From Rostrohypoxylon terebratum (lineage: Eukaryota; Ascomycota; Sordariomycetes; Xylariales; Hypoxylaceae), in assembly GCA_022497145.1 (NCBI GenBank), contig MU385908.1:62001-126000 (forward strand): 64,000 bases of DNA, written 5' to 3'. Every line of letters starts with the position of its first letter. Within the stretch, counting starts at the first letter, position 1. The notes under the pieces were generated by a model. The model was not told the DNA's origin, did not search any database, and saw only the letters and a program-made list of their open reading frames with translations. A program made the position numbers and the translations under genes. Below are positions 35,499 to 46,312 of this stretch, piece by piece.

Positions 35499-37376
35499 GG
35501 TTCACGATTACATCGGTCAATCAAGGTCAATAATCGTGAAGCGCAAACGCGGTATCGACCGGACGATTATCGAAGGCTGGTTAACGTTTCCCAGAAAAAG
35601 TGCGGCTGGTATCAGCTGAGAAGCTGTAGTATCGGATGAGCGCGATTGTGTGAGGAAGTAAATACAGGGAAATGATTTAACGATCGTGAAGGAAAGGGGT
35701 AGAATGGAAGGCTTTAGGTGCTAAATTAGCAGTAGTTACCCCCAGGGATTGACTATGTAGAATGAAGAGAGTAAATTGAGGAAAATGTTGGTGCAAACGC
35801 CAGTGATGATCGACTTGACGCGAGTGTGGTGATTGCGGGAAGTATTGTACAAATGGTGGATGGTGGATGGTGGATGATGGAGAACGGGGAAGTGTGGTTT
35901 ATGGTTGACGGGTTATGGGTTATGGATGAAGAATTTCCAGGAGGAAAGTCGATGTGGATTTGCTGTGTGTACGTATTATGATCCTAATCTTGGATGTTAC
36001 GGGTTACTTGTTCGCAAGGAAGCAACCGTGGACCTGAGGCTACAGGCTACAGCTACTACCTGGTGTGGGTGCACAGACCACTTTTTGCTCACTCCAATGT
36101 TAGTGGTATGTATCTAGTAATAGTATTTCATACTATTAAGTACATGCCACTGCGCCGATGCCATCTTGTGGGAAAGATCGAGTGAACAGGGATCTCTGTG
36201 TTTGTAGGTAAGTACTTACCTTACCTAGCATCCTAGCTATCCGAGCAAGTACCTGGGCAGATACTATTAACTTGTTTCTACGGTCCCTTCCTAGTTGTTT
36301 CATGAAAGCGCATAAAACAGAAAGCCAAATGTAATTTTATTATCATTGTTTGTTATCCAATCATCTCTTGTCGTCTACAGCTTCAGCACTATAAACACGG
36401 AGCGTTGATAGGTGTATATAAACCTAAATTACCTGACAGGTCACCATTGGGTCTAGAACCAGTGTGTAAAGCAGAAAAGAAAAAAAAATTCCGAGATCAC
36501 CAGCTCTAGAAGTCAACAGCGCTCGATGCAAACAACTCTAGGTGTAGGTCATACGCGAGATAAACCTCGCAGAGACAGCGATTTAATAAAATACCTGGTC
36601 AGGACCTTACAAATATCCTCTATGACGTATAGTCTCAATATTATATATTCGCTCTACAGCCAATCTTGCAAAATACCTACGGATATCACCTCTTGAGCCT
36701 TACAACCTCCTCAAGAATCCGTTATTCCTTCTGGAACATGCGCAAACACCTTAATTCGACAAGGCGATTTCGAAACTTCGATCCTTGGTCTTTATGATTG
36801 TATTTTCAAGTGTTGAACTTAGTCGGTAGAGAACCACTGCGTAAGTAAATCTAGAATTGGTATGTACGCTCAATCATTGCGATCCTCCTCACGGCCCTCG
36901 AAAGAGGAGAGGAGCACCGCACCCAAGATTGTTCGTTGGAAGTTGTTCTCCATTCTATCCGAGAACTTCAGTGGTCGTGGGCCACTGCAAAAGAGATACC
37001 TCGCACCAAATATCGTGTCTCGAGAATGTGAAAATTTGCGTTGTTCATATTGAATGAAGAAGAAAGAGAAGAAATCCTTCAAAAGCGCGCGAACAAATTC
37101 TTCAATTTCTACTCACTAGCGGAATTTGCACGGCCACAATTATCCCGGAAACTTGAGCCACGAAAGCCACATAAGCCACACACGAGTCAGCCGAAATGCA
37201 GGTACGACGAATCACGATACCCACTTACGTAGTACAGAATCCAGATACGTACTAGGAGCTCCGAGCATCGCCAGCTCTCCTCTTGCATCATGTGTTCCTA
37301 TTTCGGTTAATGTCCAAATAACTCGTTCAAATAAATGATATTCACGCCCTAAATCGATCGACTTCAAGCGTGGAAT
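35499..37376. other. Intergenic, divergent promoters of clathrin and CCDC90-like gene
   Basis: About 1.9 kb with no supported gene. GGTGGATGGT-type tandem words lie near 35850-35880 and ACCTAGC/TACCTTACC words near 36215. It should contain the promoters of two divergent housekeeping genes. Confidence 0.5.
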
Positions 37377-38254
37377 ATGGCGGGCGTAAAAGGGAGCGCC
37401 GTCCAGTCGCTACCGAGATTTCTACTCCCACGGCTGAGCTGGACGGGTCCTACCGGACCCTCTCAAGTGTTCCGAGCTGCCACTCTTCCCATAGAAACCC
37501 GACGATCATGGCAAGGGCAAGGGTACGGAGTGGCTTCTTTCCACTCGTCTCGAAGAACTCCGCGGCGTCCTTCAGAAAAGCTACCCACCAGTGAATCTCC
37601 CACGCTCCAGCATCTGAACCTAAGAAGAGCATTCCATGCCACCGCGCCGCGGGGTAGAGACCACCACTTCGATACACTGAAGTTTGTCCAACGGCTCCAA
37701 AAGGATGGGTTCACAGAAGAGCAGTCAGTCGCCATGATGAAGGTGCTCAACGATGTAATTCAAGAAAGGTAGGCACTATCAAGAATACCGACCCGTCGGG
37801 TACCAGCGCTAATTCGCACAGTAGCATCCAGAATCTAACCCGGACCATGGTCCTGCGCGAAGACGCAGCCAAGGCGACGTACACCCAGAAAGTCGACTTC
37901 GCCAAGCTTCGGTCCGAGCTTCTCTCCGCAGACAGTACCGAGTCCAACACCACCCGTGCCGCCCACGAGCGTCTGACGAACGATATCACCAAGCTGAATA
38001 GCCGTCTACGCGACGAGATCGGCCGAACCCAGGCCTCGGTGCGGCTAGACCTAAACCTCGAGAAGGGCCGTATACGGGAAGAGGCCGTCAACCAAGAGCT
38101 CAAAATCAAAGAGACGGAAACCAAGATCGAGCAGGAAGTTGCCGCTCTGCGAGAGAAGTTGGAGCAAGTCAAGTTCCAGACGTTACAATGGCTAATGGGC
38201 GTTTGCACGGGCTTTGCGGCACTATTACTTGGTGCTTGGAGATTGCTCATGTGA
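37377..38254 (+). CDS. Mitochondrial inner-membrane protein of the CCDC90/DUF1640 (MCUR1, Fmp32) family
   Basis: Two exons, 37377-37768 and 37822-38254, with a 53-nt intron (GTAGGC donor, CACAG acceptor), encode 274 residues. The N-terminal 100 residues are basic and Ser/Arg-rich with RRAFHATAPR, a plausible mitochondrial targeting region. The family core starts at FDTLKFVQRLQKDGFTEEQ, with MMKVLNDVI, then a long coiled coil (about 135-245) with KVDFAKLRSEL and DITKLNSRLRDEI. A single membrane helix near the C-terminus (LMGVCTGFAALLLGAWRLL) follows. This matches DUF1640/CCDC90 proteins, linked in animals to the calcium uniporter (MCUR1) and in yeast to cytochrome oxidase assembly (Fmp32). Its role in this fungus is inferred only from family membership. 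Confidence 0.9.
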
Positions 38255-40009
38255 AGCTGGCGGAGAGACTTACTTGCTTAAATATTTCGATTGAAGGTAT
38301 GAGATATATATATATTGGGTGCTTATTATACGTTAAAGCATCCCGTTACGAAACAAAATGTTACCAGTAAGAGATACCAAATCCGGGAGAATCTCTCCAG
38401 ACCGCAATGCACATTTTCTGCGTTCATATATCATTCATCTACAATAACTATCGTATTATCACTCCCTAGAGTGGCGAGCGAATTTTTAGCATTTCACTGA
38501 AATTCATTCACAAGTATGTCTCAAGATTTCTAGTCGTTTTTCGTTGCCCTCGGTTTCCTCTCTTTTTGGGGGTTTCATCCTCAACATTCAGGAGAGCTCA
38601 GGCGTCATTCTAAATTTAAGAGCTCATCGTAAATATCAAAGTTCTAATCCTAGATGTGCCTCAAAAAGGGAGATAATTAATGAGTTCACATACCCACGCA
38701 ATCTCCCCCCTCGGCCAACCTGATGGTCTGTTATTTTTCTCGCCATTTTGAATGTGTTGGTTTAGACTAATGTCAAAGTCATTATCATTACTCGTTTACC
38801 ACAAACTATGGTGAGCATATATGAATGGCAACGTACGCGATATTCAGTAGGTACTATTCCTTTCCACAATGACGATATAGATTGAATTCTTAACACAAAT
38901 AGTCATCACTCTCGTCCTTTCTCATGACAACCGGTGGAGGAAAGCCCACATGTTGAAACTCTAGGGCTTCTCACTATTTACATGGAATGTGACCTTTACG
39001 AAGCCCGCGTAGTGAAACGCCAATCCTCGTTTCTATGGATACTAGCTACCTATACCTGTCGACATGTCTATTTATACTAGAGAAGCCTCTGGAGCTCCTG
39101 ATACCTGTGGTATTCGCAAGAGCTGGGCAAATGTGCTTACGTCTATCTTGAGTTTCGAGCTGCCTATTGATACCTCGGGATGACGAAGCTATGCTCATGC
39201 GCCACGCCGCATGACTAGGTTCATCGATAGCTGAATCGAACTCGCAAAGCTGCAAATTAATTACCTAAGGTATTTCCACTATACTATGATCTATCAACAT
39301 TAAACCCGTCAGCTGGGACGGATTTCCACAACCCTTCAGGGTGAGGTAAACCCAGGTGTAGCACTGCTAGTTCCACTTTTGACATGTTTGACGAATAATA
39401 CTGACTCGTGGTCGGCAAAACGTGTTTGAGACCCAGGTCCCAGGTGGTGTTATTAATGCCTACACGTTTAGTTTTAAAGGCTTTCAATGCATACCGCCCT
39501 AGGCCTTTGTTAAGTTTGGGACCATTTTAAACGCTATTCATGGATATAGCTTATTTAGAGACACGATCTCCACCGAGATCTGCGATGTTCCTTGAAATAT
39601 CTAGAGCTCTGCCTCGGTTGTCTGGTCGACATAGACATCTCAAGCTACTCCTGGTAAATGATTCTAGCGAGCTTTATATGTGTATATTATTGACCGTGCA
39701 TTACTACCCATGGGGAGACATTGAGTCTTAGAAATGACAAGAATCGTAAGAGGTCGTCGTCGTGTAGTGTTGTGTTGGTTGGGCTGGTTAGTGGGGTTTG
39801 GGATTTGGGGCTTAGAAGGGAAGCACATGCCAAGCTTTTAACATCCACTGAAACAGAACGCTTGAATTGTGGGGTGATCGATGTCGTGTTACGAGAGAAC
39901 ACCCGGTACTCATGTACGTACTGAAGCTTGTAGAGGTTTGTAGCTTCCGACAATTATTTTATACCTACCTGGATACTTACCTAGTACGTATCACGTACTG
40001 GGTACTGGG
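38255..40009. other. Intergenic
   Basis: About 1.75 kb left of the MITE with no supported gene. It is AT-rich with scattered TACCTACC/CTAGTACGT words near 39960. No frame has a convincing ATG and composition. Confidence 0.5.
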
Positions 40010-40011
40010 TA

Positions 40012-40354
40012 CAGTAAAACCCCTCCATAACGATCCTGGTCTAGAACGATTATTTGATATAGCGATATTTTCAGCGGTTTTTCGCAATTTTGTATGTAAA
40101 ATAACGATAATTTGCCTATAACGAACATCGTTATTTTTTTCAGCTCCTACCACTTATATCGCTATAAAAAGTAATAAAATGACCCATTAATTACCACTTT
40201 AAGTAAACACCATTGGTCCCACTTTAGATTACCAGGGTAATACACTATATACTTTACCTATTTAGGGTATAGTGCCTTTTTTGTCTTACCGATTATTTCA
40301 TATACCGATATAGACCCTTTGATCTTGGCATATCGTTATGGAGGGGTTTTACTG
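40012..40354. mobile_element. MITE with perfect 23-bp terminal inverted repeats and TA target duplication
   Basis: A 343-bp element is bounded by perfect 23-bp inverted repeats. The left end begins CAGTAAAACCCCTCCATAAC and the right end (40332-40354) is its exact reverse complement. Both ends are flanked by TA (40010-40011 and 40355-40356), the target duplication of Tc1/mariner-type transposases. The end sequence, with AACCCCTCCATAACGA, resembles that of pogo/Fot1-like elements. Internal AT-rich copies of the ATAACGAT/ATCGTTAT word occur near 40111-40135, giving subterminal palindromes. It has no coding capacity, so it must rely on a transposase elsewhere in the genome. The perfect ends suggest fairly recent insertion. 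Confidence 0.92.
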
Positions 40355-41213
40355 TATATGCGCGGATTTGAGTACTGGTTGGATGTATTTGTCTCTAAGT
40401 ACATACTACCTACCTAGTAGGTATGTAATTTATGTAATCCCCGTCGAAAATCGTTCCAAGACACCGTTGGAAACTTCAACTTATGACATATGTACAGTTT
40501 ACTACGCGGCGGAGCACTTGCTGAATTTCCTTACTCGGGTATATTAAATGTATTACTTGCGAGTAATATAAGATGTTGCTCAGCCTTGCTAGGTATTCGT
40601 CATTCGTCATTTTGCGTTATTAGTTGCTTTCATCTTATGAACTTTCTCATAAGGCTGATATGTATACCTTTAGCCGTACATTCTCTTGTAACCTACCTGC
40701 CTACCTAGTACATACATGCCTACTATGTAAGTACCTAGGTATCCTTTGCAGGTAGATACACAAGTAGCATTTGGAGTCTCAAGTACATTGACGTATTAGG
40801 ATCTAATAGGATCTAATTTGCATTCCATTGTACCTCATATAAAAGGTTACCTACATACCTACAGTACCTACGTAGTAGTGCCTTAGTAACTACCAGGCAA
40901 TGAACACATCGATGATGCATCTCACCGCCAGGTGGCATCCAATATGTTTGTTGTCCTAGGCATCAGGCGACCTGCCCTTCGATATGTCCAGTGTCTTTGG
41001 AGCATGTGTTACTTGGATGAGGTTGGTATTCCTGTACCATTGTACTTCTTATACTTATTATACATTATACAAAGTACTGCTTCGTACCTGCAGTTTGGAT
41101 AAAACGGCACGGTACCAAAAAGCATGGGTACCGGGATCCATCCATGGATCATCGATGGATGTTCAGGCTTCCATAAGTACAGGCGACAGGGAGGTAGGAT
41201 AGTGGATGTACAT

Positions 41214-41233
41214 ACAATACAATACAATACAAT
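41214..41233. repeat. Microsatellite, 4 x ACAAT
   Basis: Four perfect copies of ACAAT in intergenic DNA. Confidence 0.95.
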
Positions 41234-41327
41234 AATACATTGATTTTCACCCCGCAATTCGGCTTTCCCATCGACCCAAGAATCGTCTTTTTCTTTGTTC
41301 AGTGCTCAAGTGCTCCTTCCTGTCCTT

Positions 41328-41359
41328 CCTACCTGCCTACCTGCCTACCTGCCTACCTG
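41328..41359. repeat. Tandem repeat, 4 x CCTACCTG
   Basis: Four perfect 8-bp copies, part of the TACCTACC-rich intergenic sequence. Confidence 0.95.
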
Positions 41360-42190
41360 ATTCCTCGGTAGAGTCGGTACTAATTCTAGGTCAGATTATA
41401 ATCAATTCTGTCACCTGCAATTCTGAAATCTGATCTTCGGCACCTCGACAAGACCTAAACAATACCTAGTACGTAAAACATCTGCATCTTTTTTTTTCCC
41501 TCCATCTCCCTCTCACTCTTTTCCTCCCAAGATTTCTTGCACCCATCTTACTGAGAAACCTTCAATTGCCTAATAAACTTTCTCATTCTAATCCTTCAAC
41601 TTTTTTTCTTCGCTCCTTTTTTTTTTTGCGACACACTCATACGTTCTTGCAATCTCGAACCGCCCGCCGTTCGTTTTTTTCTTTTCTAGTCTGATTCTGC
41701 GCTACACCAGCACTTGGTTCTCGGCTGTCGTCATTCCAGACTAGCACGCCGTTGACATAATTTTACAGATCGTTCTAGGTCCCTTGGTAAGGGATACATG
41801 TATACGTACACTCATTCGCGAACCATTTCTGCACTCATTTGAGATTTGAGTCTCTTACTTTCATTTGGAGCATCAAGCCAAAACAACACACCTCTTCACC
41901 TCTTCACCTCTTCGCAGGTCCAGTCCCAGGTCTAGGTCTAGGTTCATTGTTCAATTCTCCACCACCCACCTAGCAATTCAATAGCCCGACCCGATCCGCG
42001 ACGACGTTGTAACCTTCCCTAATTATACTACCACGCACATCCGCTCCTTTCGAGTCCTCATCGAGTCCTAATTCTGAAAACCAATCCGACTTCTACTATT
42101 CCGACTATTTCGGCCGGTCACCCCACCCCCTTTTTCTCTACGCGCATCCACGTGCATCTTGCGAAACACTGCAAGCGGCTTCCAACTAGA

Positions 42191-42247
42191 CACCGTCACC
42201 GTCACCGTCACCGTCACCCGATACCGACACCGATACCGACACCGACG
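42191..42247. repeat. Hexanucleotide repeat (CACCGT, then ATACCG/ACACCG)
   Basis: Four perfect CACCGT units are followed by alternating ATACCG and ACACCG units, ending about 87 bp before the NEDD8-protease start codon, probably in its leader. Confidence 0.9.
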
Positions 42248-42333
42248 AAACCAAACACTGAGCACCAGGCGATTACACGAAACCGACCGTAACTCGACCA
42301 TATCCCCCGATTGTACTGATTACAGGTTTCACG

Positions 42334-43329
42334 ATGACGCTGCGCGAGAGATTCACTCGCAAACTGAATGATAGAGTGAGCCCCAGACGTAAAACACTCC
42401 GTTCTCGTAAATTGCGCTCAAGAAGAAATCAGCTGTCCCCGTCGCCCTCTCCTACTCAGCCTTACCTCTCCTGTAAGTAATTAAACTATTCCTGTCGCCA
42501 ATTATACGCGCTTACTAACGTGTCTTGTTTTCTTCTAGACTATGATATCCTGTGTATGCATATCTATCTTCCACGGTCCCGGCTGTGCCGTAATACTGAC
42601 TCTAGCTAGTAACTTACGAGGACATCAGGGCTCTAAAAAGTGATTGGTTGACTGATAACGTAGGTTTTCTACATGCGAATAACTCTTGTTGTAACTTTTG
42701 ACTAACATGCAATTGCCCTACAGAACATTGCCTTCTGGGAAGAGTTCTTGGAACGAGAGGTGCTGGTCAAGTACCCCCAAGCCCGTATCATCCTGCTACG
42801 ACCGTCCATGACTTTCCTCCTCATGAAGAACAAGGACACTGAGATGGTTCGATCGGCGCTGCCGGATTTCCGAGGCATTACCCACATCTTCTTACCCATC
42901 AATGACGCCCGCAACCCTAGTGTGGCTGAGGCCGGATCCCATTGGTCTTTGTTGGTCGTGAGCCTCATCGACGGAGTGGCTTTCCACTACGATTCCCTGG
43001 ATGGTATCAACAACAGGGAAGCCTGGGAGGCTTCTAAGAGACTCTCTAGCGTGCTCAATCTAACGCTACGCTTCCATTGTCTAGCCGATTCCCCGCAGCA
43101 AGAGAACGGCTCCGATTGCGGCGTGTTCGTTTGTATTGTCATGCGACATCTCCTCATTAAGCGTCTGCTATCCGTCAACGCCGGCGACAAGGTTTCCATG
43201 AGCATGGCTCAGAAGGCCATCGATAGTTATGGAGCACGTAAGGAAATGCTCAAGATCATCGAGAACCTCCGTAAGGAAGGCGAACGTCGACGACTAACGC
43301 CAAGCAATACGCCACCTCGGATCGAATAG
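42334..43329 (+). CDS. NEDD8-specific cysteine protease (DEN1/SENP8/NEP2 type, Ulp1 C48 family)
   Basis: Four exons: 42334-42472, 42539-42553 (15 nt), 42610-42659 and 42724-43329, encoding 269 residues. The junctions rebuild YYDILLTYEDIRALKSDWLTDNNIAFW, the typical start of the Ulp1 fold. The catalytic set is complete: His in GSHWSLL (about 141), Asp in HYDSL (about 158), the oxyanion Gln in QQENGSD (about 194) and Cys in GSDCGVFVC (about 200). FLPINDARNPSVAEAGSHWSLL is the pattern of the deneddylase branch rather than the SUMO branch. The first 45 residues are basic and Ser/Pro-rich. Such enzymes process NEDD8 and remove it from substrates and, with the COP9 signalosome, influence development in filamentous fungi. 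The assignment to NEDD8 over SUMO is by motif style. Confidence 0.9.
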
Positions 43330-45083
43330 AGAACGTATCTTGATGAGGCTACTTGGAAGGAGATTGAGCAGGAGATAGACGAGCCAGACTAGAGCAGCCA
43401 CCCCTGACCTGAGGCCTGTCATCGCACGTTCTTAAACAACTGTAAGACCGAAGCATAGGATCACAGGCTCAGCGAGCTTGCTTACGGAACCATGACTTAC
43501 ATTTGTAAGTCGTGCGCTGTCCTTAGTTGGCATGATGTCAGTCTCTTACGAATAATTGGGATGGCACAAAATTCGATACCGCGACGTTAAGGTCGCGTCT
43601 GCATATTACGGATGGGTTTGGGAATAGCGTTTTGATTTCTATATTTCTGGGCTTGAATGGATACCGATTTCATGGAAACGATGCATGGCATAACCACCAC
43701 GAACAGGATTGTGTCGATTTACACTAGCGAGTTGTTTTTTCGACGAATTGCAAAGCGAGTGATATCTGACGTGGCCTGGTCTGTATGGGTTCAGATGGAA
43801 GTTGTGGTCTATCACGCAAGGATGAGATACTCAGGGATTCTTTGTCATCTTATGGTCCACTAACTTTCGTGTTCACCATACCATACAAGTCCTCGATTTT
43901 TTCAGAGGCAAGAATAAAAGAGACAAAATTCTCTTCATCTGATATGTCCCTTTACTACACACTATACACACACCTAGATTTCGAAATTGTGACATGCTAG
44001 CTAACTTATTCTGGGATAAGTACAGGATGCGAAGTACTAGAAGTGCGGTAGTGCAAAGTCATACATGGCGTCCTATAATTGGGACGAAGGGATGAATGTA
44101 CCCGTCCCGTCCCATCTATGGACGATCCCTGGACCTCTGATCTACCTGGCTTTCAATCTGAAAGCTTATCTATCCACGGATCTGTGTTCGCGCTTCCGCG
44201 TCCCCGGAAGCTCTGTCTAATCTGTTGTATCAGATGGAGCCAGGTCAACCGGCATTCTCCTCGTGTTCCGGTATCCGAATGTTACCGTGAGCCTGAGCGG
44301 CTGGGTCGGTTACCTAATACCCTCCTAGCTAATGATGGGACTGGATGGTTTGGTGATAGCTAGGTGATCCAGCGCTTACGTTCTGGTAGCTTCGTTTACT
44401 ATTTTCTTTTCTGCCAGGACTGACATGGTCACTTTGGCGCTGTTTGATTCGTGAAGACATCCGTATTCATTACTGCTCTTAGCTAGGTACATGAGAAACG
44501 TCAGTGCCGTGTCTCTTATATGAGATCAACAGCGTCACGGCTTTATGTAGCTCTATAGTTTTCTATAAGAAGAGCTTGATCTGCCCGAGACTTCACGCGC
44601 ATGTTATGACTAAAAACTTGACTTAAGTCGTAGTTGTCTCTTGTCTGCAGGGCATTACTAGAGCTATCTAGACATGTCCGAATCAGATACCTTAGTACAA
44701 GGCCATCAGGGCAGATATGTAGCTATGGGTGTCTCGGGTGGCGGTTCGCAGTGCGGCTTTCCGGTTCAGTGTGCGATTCCCCTAGCGTTGCCTGGATATC
44801 CGGCTGCTTAGCTCTTGGTATCTCACCGTGTAGCTCATGGATGATAGGTGGTTCTTAATCGTCAGGCACCGCTCAGGTAGGCCGATCTGTCGGAAAAAGC
44901 AGAATGACATGTTTGCCTGTCGTACGCCCCTCTTTCTGGTCTGGGATCTCTAAATAAAACGCATTAGCACGAAACAACCAAAACTGAGACCAGGTGTCTT
45001 CTCCTTACCTAAGGCCTACAGGGCTCCTCTCGCCTGAAACACCCCGGATGATTTCCTCCTCAATTTTCCGCATGCCAGCGTCT
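43330..45083. other. Intergenic, convergent 3' ends
   Basis: About 1.75 kb between the NEDD8 protease and SLX9, with no supported gene on either strand. Frames of 60-95 codons here have no recognisable content. Confidence 0.5.
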
Positions 45084-45745
45084 TCACTTCCCGTCCTGCT
45101 TCGCCACGAACGCGGGGTTCTGCTCCATAGTCGACGAGATGAAGCTCCTAAGCGCAGCAAAGCGACTCGCCGTCGACGTCGGCGGCGGCACAACCTCCCC
45201 CTCCGCCTTCCCCTCACCCTTCCTCTCCTCTTCCCTAACAGCATTCAACCTCGCCAAACTAACCCCAAACCGCGCCACCTCCCCCTTCACCACGCGTTCC
45301 TTCCTCCTCAACGCGCCCCTCCCCCCCTTCAAACTCCTCAACCGAACCCTCCCCTCCCTCTCCCTCCTCAAGCCCCGCCCATCCTTCTCGCCCTCCTCCA
45401 ACTCCGGCAGCGCCGCCGCCAGCGCGTCCAGATTCGTAACCAACTTCTTCCCAGGCCTACGCCGCTTCGTCTTCTTCCCGGCCGAAGCCAGCTTCTCGAT
45501 GCGCGAGACGAACGACGCGTGCTTTACCAACCGCTTGTCCCTCTTCGAGTTGATGAACGAGTCGCTCGTCTCGGCGGCGTCGGGCCGTGGCGCCCGGCGC
45601 GGCGCGTACGGCGAGGGCCCGTTGCGCGCCGCGAGTTTGGCGCGGAGGGAGCGGCGTTTGGAGGGGATTACGGGCGCCTGCGATTTCACGATTAGCTTCC
45701 AATCAAAGCCATCCATGACCTGCGCTTAGTAACATAGCATACCAT
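45084..45745 (-). CDS. Ribosome biogenesis protein SLX9
   Basis: Preferred model: exon 1 is the lone ATG codon at 45745-45743, followed by a 65-nt intron (GTATGC donor, TTACTAAG branch, CGCAG acceptor) and exon 2, 45677-45084, giving 198 residues. It starts MAPVIPSKRRSLRAKLAARNG, the usual opening of filamentous-fungal SLX9. An unspliced start at 45716 would add 13 atypical residues. The core has DSFINSKRDKRLVKHASFV, RIEKLASAG and KKLVTNLDALAAALPEL. The C-terminus has SRFAALRSFISSTMEQNPAF, conserved in the family. It is highly basic, with many Arg/Lys. In yeast, Slx9 assists pre-40S maturation and export. Coding GC is high. Confidence 0.85.
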
Positions 45746-46312
45746 TGTGTGAGATCGATTGAGTGAGGCGATGTCTAGTAATTGGTTGTCGAACAAGACG
45801 TTGGAAGAGAGCTGGTTGGAAAAAAGTTCGTTGAGTTTTAGAAAGATTGTGTGTGAACGTGGGCGGCGATATCGAAAATTATAGCGCGGTTTTTAGTTAT
45901 CTAATCCGGGGACTTTAGTGGGAACCTTAACCCTGAACCTTGAGCTCCAGGCTCCAGGCTCCAGGGGTATTCAAACAATGGATGGGAAGTTTCCATGAAC
46001 GTCGCCCCTTTTCAAGGATATCAGGTACCTAATCATTTTAATTCACATAATCATAGCGACCTTTGTTACCAATGTTAACATTGTCTTAAAAGTGAAATTG
46101 GTCATAACATAATGAAATGATAAAATCAATTCTAGGCAGGCGACCATACCCCGAAATCACTGAGGCAACTTTCCTGAACGCCCTATCCACCAAGCCCATT
46201 TTACAAGACGCCCCCAAAGCCATTACAAAGTCATAATTGAAGTAATTTTTTTTGTCCCATGATGCTGCCTGTCTATCCATGCCATACAAGTCTAATCTAG
46301 GTTAAATAACCC
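45746..46312. other. Intergenic
   Basis: About 570 bp between the SLX9 start and the sugar transporter stop. A 9-bp unit GCTCCAGGC repeats near 45942-45965. No gene was seen. Confidence 0.5.

Larger units (their letters stand above)
40357..42333. other. Intergenic, upstream of the NEDD8 protease
   Basis: About 2 kb without a supported gene. It contains several short tandem repeats (listed separately), TACCTACCTAG words, and pyrimidine-rich tracts around 41490-41680 that look like a long leader or promoter of the downstream gene. Confidence 0.5.
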
